Source of the DNA: Distichodus sexfasciatus
Lineage: Eukaryota > Chordata > Actinopteri > Characiformes > Distichodontidae
Reading direction: 5' to 3'
DNA length: 64,000 bases
NCBI GenBank assembly: GCA_032718565.1
Contig: JAVGVS010000008.1
Coordinates: forward strand, 6,072,327-6,136,326
Position numbers and translations under genes: made by a program. The notes beneath the pieces are model-generated. The model did not search any database, was not told the origin of the DNA, and was given only the letters and a program-made list of their open reading frames with translations. This document shows, piece after piece, positions 59,785 through 64,000 of the stretch. Positions within the stretch are counted from its first letter, which is position 1, and each line of letters starts with the position of its first letter.

Positions 59785-60713
59785 ATGGCTTCAGCTTTGT
59801 CTAACCAGGTTGAGTGCAGCATCTGCTTGAGTGCATTTACTGATCCAGTAAGTCTTCCATGTGAACATTCTTTCTGTAGGTTGTGCATTGTAGAACTCCT
59901 GAAAGTTAGTGCTGGTCGAAGTGCCTGTCCTGAATGCAGTCATGGTAGGAACCAAAGACTGTTGAACAATTCTGAGACCTCCACTTTTACCACTGTTAAA
60001 GTCTGTTCTTCTGGCTGTAATTATTCCTGGTTGTAGCTGTTTAGGAGATTCTGAATTGGACACATTTTATGTTGTTTTTAGAGGGCTGCTTTAGGACATT
60101 CATTATTATGCATGTCTTTGCAAACTTTTTAACCAAGGCATTTTATTTTTACCATTTAGAGGCTGAATGTTTTGCCATTAGCCCACACACTTCTTTGATC
60201 GTCTCCTCTGATGGACTCAGTGTCAGGCATGAAGACATGGACACTGGTCATAAAAGGTTACCTTAAAATGAGGTGGTGTATGCTGAGGAAACCTTCACAA
60301 AAGGCCAGCACTACTGGGAGGTGGAAGTGGAGGAGAAGCCTGAATGGAGCCTGTGTGCAGAGAAGATTGAGAAGACAAATATTTTAGCAAGATTTATGTC
60401 TTGAAAAAAGCAAATCTCAAAGGTGGAACTACAGCTTAATCCTGACAAGGGTTATATTCTGTTGTGCAACAATACAGAGACTCCTGTCTTGACAGATATG
60501 AGTGAAAAACCCAGGAAGATAGGACTTTATCTAGATTGTGAAAGAAATCAGGTACTGTTTTATAACGGTGACAACATGACTCTTATTCATACGTTTACAT
60601 GTAACTTTCAGTGGTTAATTTTTATGTGTCCAGGGTCTTATCTGAGTGGGAAGAACTGTGCCCCAATGTCAGTGTGCTGTTATAGACCTCAAAACGCTAC
60701 CAAGAAATTCTGA
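59785..60713 (+). pseudogene. TRIM-like pseudogene (RING plus broken B30.2)
   Basis: 59,785-60,036 encodes MASALSNQVECSICLSAF, then the RING motif CEHSFCRLC...CPEC, and ends at a stop after 83 residues with no B-box or coiled coil. From about 60,161 a B30.2/SPRY domain can be followed across stops: VRHEDMDTGHKRLP then a stop; EETFTKGQHYWEVEVEEKPE then a stop; VELQLNPDKGYILLCNN and KIGLYLDCERNQVLFYN in the 60,423-60,713 frame. GxHYWEVEV and GLYLDxxxxxxFYN are conserved SPRY blocks. Missing middle domains and at least two stops mark a dead copy. It lies 1.1 kb upstream of the intact TRIM gene on the same strand, so it is probably an old tandem duplicate. Confidence 0.85.
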
Positions 60714-61796
60714 TAGACTATCAGATTTTTTCAATCAGGTGAAATAAATTTTAAAAACTTGGCAAATTTTGACATAATTAACAAAATCCTTTCACTGTTT
60801 AATTCAGAATTAAATTAGCAAAGTTACTAATATATTTCCCAGCACACCTTAAATGTGCAGCAACAGTATTTTGTGAAACAACAATTATCACAAACAAAAC
60901 ATTCTGATATTTGCAATATACAACAACTTTAACTGTGAACAATAAAATCTAAGTTTACAATCAAATTCAAGAGCAATTATCTGATTGTACATGACACCAA
61001 GATGTTCCCTTTCATGTCAGCACAAGCACAAAGTTGCCAACAGTATGGGTCATGCTTTCAATGATGCTTTGCTCTAGACAAGGTTTAACAACTTTGGGGG
61101 TTTTGCAAGGTATTAAAGCTACATGAACAAAGTGAATAAACAGTGAAATAAATGTGTAATGCCCATAACTTGCAAATGTTGAAAGCATAGGTACAAAGGT
61201 TCCTTTATATAGGTGACTTTATATATAGTTTTTAATATATCAGGCAGTTTATCAAATAGGTATACCTTAAATATAGTTTTTATATTCTATATAATTTTTA
61301 AGTATATTAAGTTTGTCTACTCTTATATAAGATATTATTTTGGACGTACTTGTATTTTCACATGATTGCATTTTAACACAGGGATGGTTTTTCAGTTTAT
61401 GATCTACTTGTCAAACTACATTTTCTGTCAGTTGTGTTCCACCCTTTTGAGATCCCAAATACAATATTATGTAGGTTTGCTCTCAGAAAAAAAAATCTGT
61501 ACTATATATGTATACATTTGCATAATTTTTGTCTCATGTAATTTTTCATCTGTTGACTAAACAGTGTTTTGATCTTTGTGAGAATTTAAAATAAAAAGAG
61601 TGTTATACAAGACATATGCCTTGTGCATTTCCTGTCTGATCAGTTTTCCTGCCACAGCTGGGAGTACCTCCCAGTACTTTACATAACCTTTATAACCAAG
61701 ATACAAACGAGAATCAAGACAGTCCACGTCTGAAGGACAGAGCGCAACAGCATTCTCAGGACTTGTGTTCTTTTACTTAAAGATCTTTCTTTAAAA
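60714..61796. other. Interval between the TRIM pseudogene and TRIM gene
   Basis: AT-rich, no recognisable element. The last 200 bases presumably contain the promoter and 5' UTR of the TRIM gene. No TATA box can be placed with confidence. Confidence 0.45.
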
Positions 61797-63797
61797 ATGG
61801 ATGGACAACTATCCTGGCAGATCAAGTGCTCATTGTGTCTGTGTGATTTCTCTGATCCGGTGACCCTGCCATGTGAGCACTCCTATTGTCGCCAGTGCAT
61901 CACAGGTCACATGCAGGCCAGTCTGGGTCACAGCGCCTGTCCAGAATGCCGCAAACCGTACAGTCAGAAGGACCTGCGGTCCAGCCGCCTGCTAAATAAC
62001 ATAACCAGTGCTGTGAGAGAGCACCTCACAGCCCAGCAAGGCCCAGCTAGTGCTCAGCAGAAACACACGCCCAGTGACCTGAGGGACACAATGATATGCT
62101 CGGAGCATGAGGAGAAGCTAAAGCTCTTCTGTGAAACGGACCAGAAGCTTGTGTGTGTGGTGTGTCGAGACGGGCAAAAGCATCAAGGACACAAGTTCAA
62201 GCCACTGAAGGAAGCCTCTGTGATGTGTAAGGTAAAGATAGATATATTTCATGTACTATATGCACAATATGTTTTTTAAAATTAATTTATTTAAAACTAT
62301 TGCATTTTATGTTATTCATATTGAATACATGATTCAAACATTTTCAAGGAACGGAGCAAACAGTATGTGAAATCCTTGACTAATGACATAAATTAAACAT
62401 ACATTCATTTGGATTTTGCTATTCTCAAGAGTCATTTGCTAAACTCATTTGGGTTGACTACGATGATGACTATTGACTGCTTTTAAAAGAGCATTTTGCA
62501 GGCTTCCTTTTGCTCCTGTCCCTGGAGGTCTAGTAGTGCCTAAGATTTGACAATCTCACCACCATGGCCCAGGTTCAATGTCTGTACAGAAAAAAGTGTT
62601 TTCGTTCCCTTATCTGAGAGCTGTCCTTAAGGCAAACAGGACAGGTGTGTTTCAGAGCAAAAACTAACCCTTCAAGCTGGTTTTAAACCAGCAACTTTTG
62701 GATCCCTAAATCAACACCTACAGTCCTCCGCTCTAGGAATTGAGTAGGACCTGGCTTCCCTGAGCCTGAACCTGAAAATTCTTGTCTACTTATCATGACC
62801 GACTACAGGGAACTCAATAACTGAAACAGACATATGGCACTGTGAACAACAATTTGAATCTGTTTTAACATGGACAGTACCAAATTCTGTTCTCCCTTTT
62901 ATTTTGGTAACAGCCCGCTGACTGTATCCAGGCATCCTAAAAATATGGCAGTTCTATACTAAAGATTGGTCCAAGATTTCTCCTGAACATTGTGTTGGTT
63001 GGATCTTCAGCTATCATAAGTTCTTAATTGAGGTTACATCTCCCAAAGGAGATTTGACTCATTAATAAGTCCAAGTGTTCACTTTTTTCATGATGAACCA
63101 TAAATCTTTAATCATGGTGTTCAATAAAGAAATGAAAGGTTACCTAGTGTTTGCTATTAACTTTATCACCTTGTTTGTTTAAACTTGTGATTTTGATGAT
63201 CTGATCACCTTTTATGACCAAGTATACATCAGAAAACCAGAATATTTCATAACATATTTTTGTTATCACTTCACACCATAGGGTGTGTTGCCATGATAAT
63301 AGACCTTTTATACCCTGTGTAACCAAGGTACAGCAAAGACAAACTTCAGCAGGTCGTTGGAATGAAACAGGACAAAATACCAAAACAACAATTCTACTGA
63401 TGTAAAAATGAAAAGAATGTTAATTAACGTTAGGCCAGTTTATGCAGGTGATCTATTTCTATTTCTACTTGCTGAACAAGTTTAACATCATTGCATAAAG
63501 ACGTCAATATAATTCAGTCTGAGTTTGGTTTTGCAGGAAGTTCTTATGTTAAAGGTCATGTCAGTTTGAGCCTCAGTTCACACTTTTAGTTTGTGAAACT
63601 GTGTAGAGCATGGTTGGAATTTGGAACTCCTGGCCCAGGTTAAAATTTTAAAACACTCTACAGCTCATGTTAGATTTTACTTAAATCATCTTGCCCTATA
63701 GGGGATATTGAAGGGTGTTATTGGTTTCCTGGCCAAAGAGAACAGAGAAATGGAAAACCTGGCCCAGCAACAGGCAGCTGAAATTTCTAAAACTGAG
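61797..63797 (+). CDS. TRIM-family E3 ubiquitin ligase, 3' end outside window
   Basis: Exon 1 (61,797-62,231) encodes MDGQLSWQIKCSLCLCDFSD, a C3HC4 RING (CSLC...CEHSYCRQC...CPEC, residues about 11-56) that would bind the E2 enzyme, and a B-box type 2 (CSEHEEKLKLFCETDQKLVC then CRDGQKHQGH, residues about 100-140). It ends at AAG|gtaaag, phase 0. Exon 2 (63,702-63,797) is 96 bases in phase 0, the standard length of the first coiled-coil exon in this family, and reads IGFLAKENREMENLAQQQAA, a charged helix. Remaining coiled-coil and likely B30.2 exons lie beyond the right edge. The fish family is large and the member cannot be named. Confidence 0.88.
62232..63701. other. TRIM intron 1
   Basis: AT-rich intron of 1.47 kb. 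No mobile-element hallmarks or exons recognised apart from weak repeat-like text near 62,510-62,760. Confidence 0.5.
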
Positions 63798-64000
63798 GTG
63801 AGACAGTTAATGTTCATTGGATAATTAATTTGATACTAACACAAAAAGTTAACAAGTGGGACAATTTACATTGCATTAACATTACAATTCAATGTAAATC
63901 TATTGCTTTTGCAAACTATGTAACAAGTGGCTGACATCCTTATTTTTACAAGTGGCTAACAATCATTATTTTTGACATTAGACATCCTTTCATTTTTAAC

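Overview
The window looks like a ray-finned (teleost) fish chromosome. Genes are split into many GT-AG exons, the intergenic DNA is AT-rich and full of microsatellites, and the mobile elements are typical fish ones: Tc1-like, hAT-type MITEs, L2/Rex-type LINE tails and tRNA-derived SINE-like repeats. No bacterial, organellar or CRISPR features were seen. The species cannot be named from sequence alone. Riiad1, znf687 and setdb1 relatives lie together as in the human 1q21.3 region.

Layout. Positions 1-11,900 hold no gene I can support: a diverged tandem duplication, microsatellites, a LINE 3' end with a recognisable reverse-transcriptase C-terminus (4.8-5.6 kb), a CpG-dense patch, a palindromic MITE, a decayed Tc1-like transposon split by a hAT-type MITE (6.6-8.8 kb), and an AT-rich tandem array. 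From 11.9 to 15.6 kb lies a four-exon riiad1 relic whose exons join only across several frame breaks, with a second Tc1-like element in intron 2. From 18.1 to 30.6 kb a roughly 30-exon mesothelin-family gene runs on the + strand. It encodes about 1,430 residues, with a furin-type RRKR site and a C-terminal GPI-type hydrophobic tail. Its first (signal-peptide) exon was not found.

znf687 occupies 32.5-41.4 kb on the - strand. Ten coding exons add up to a clean frame of 1,326 aa. setdb1 follows on the + strand (44.7-57.9 kb): 21 coding exons and a clean frame of 1,224 aa, with coiled coil, Tudor repeats, MBD, pre-SET, a split SET and post-SET. The two genes are head-to-head. The space between their promoters is largely two nested hAT elements, each with readable 8-bp target-site duplications. 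The end of the window has a degraded TRIM copy (RING plus broken B30.2) and the first two exons of an intact-looking TRIM E3 ligase that runs off the right edge.

How the genes relate. setdb1 encodes a histone H3K9 methyltransferase used to silence transposons, and znf687 encodes a nuclear multi-zinc-finger protein. Both are chromatin factors with closely spaced divergent promoters. The mesothelin gene encodes a secreted or GPI-anchored surface protein and meets znf687 tail-to-tail. The TRIM genes belong to a family that is greatly expanded in fish. I found no clear new multi-gene system. The most notable items are the frame-broken riiad1, the enlarged mesothelin with a lysine/glutamate/glycine-rich insert, and the well-dated nested transposon insertions around setdb1.
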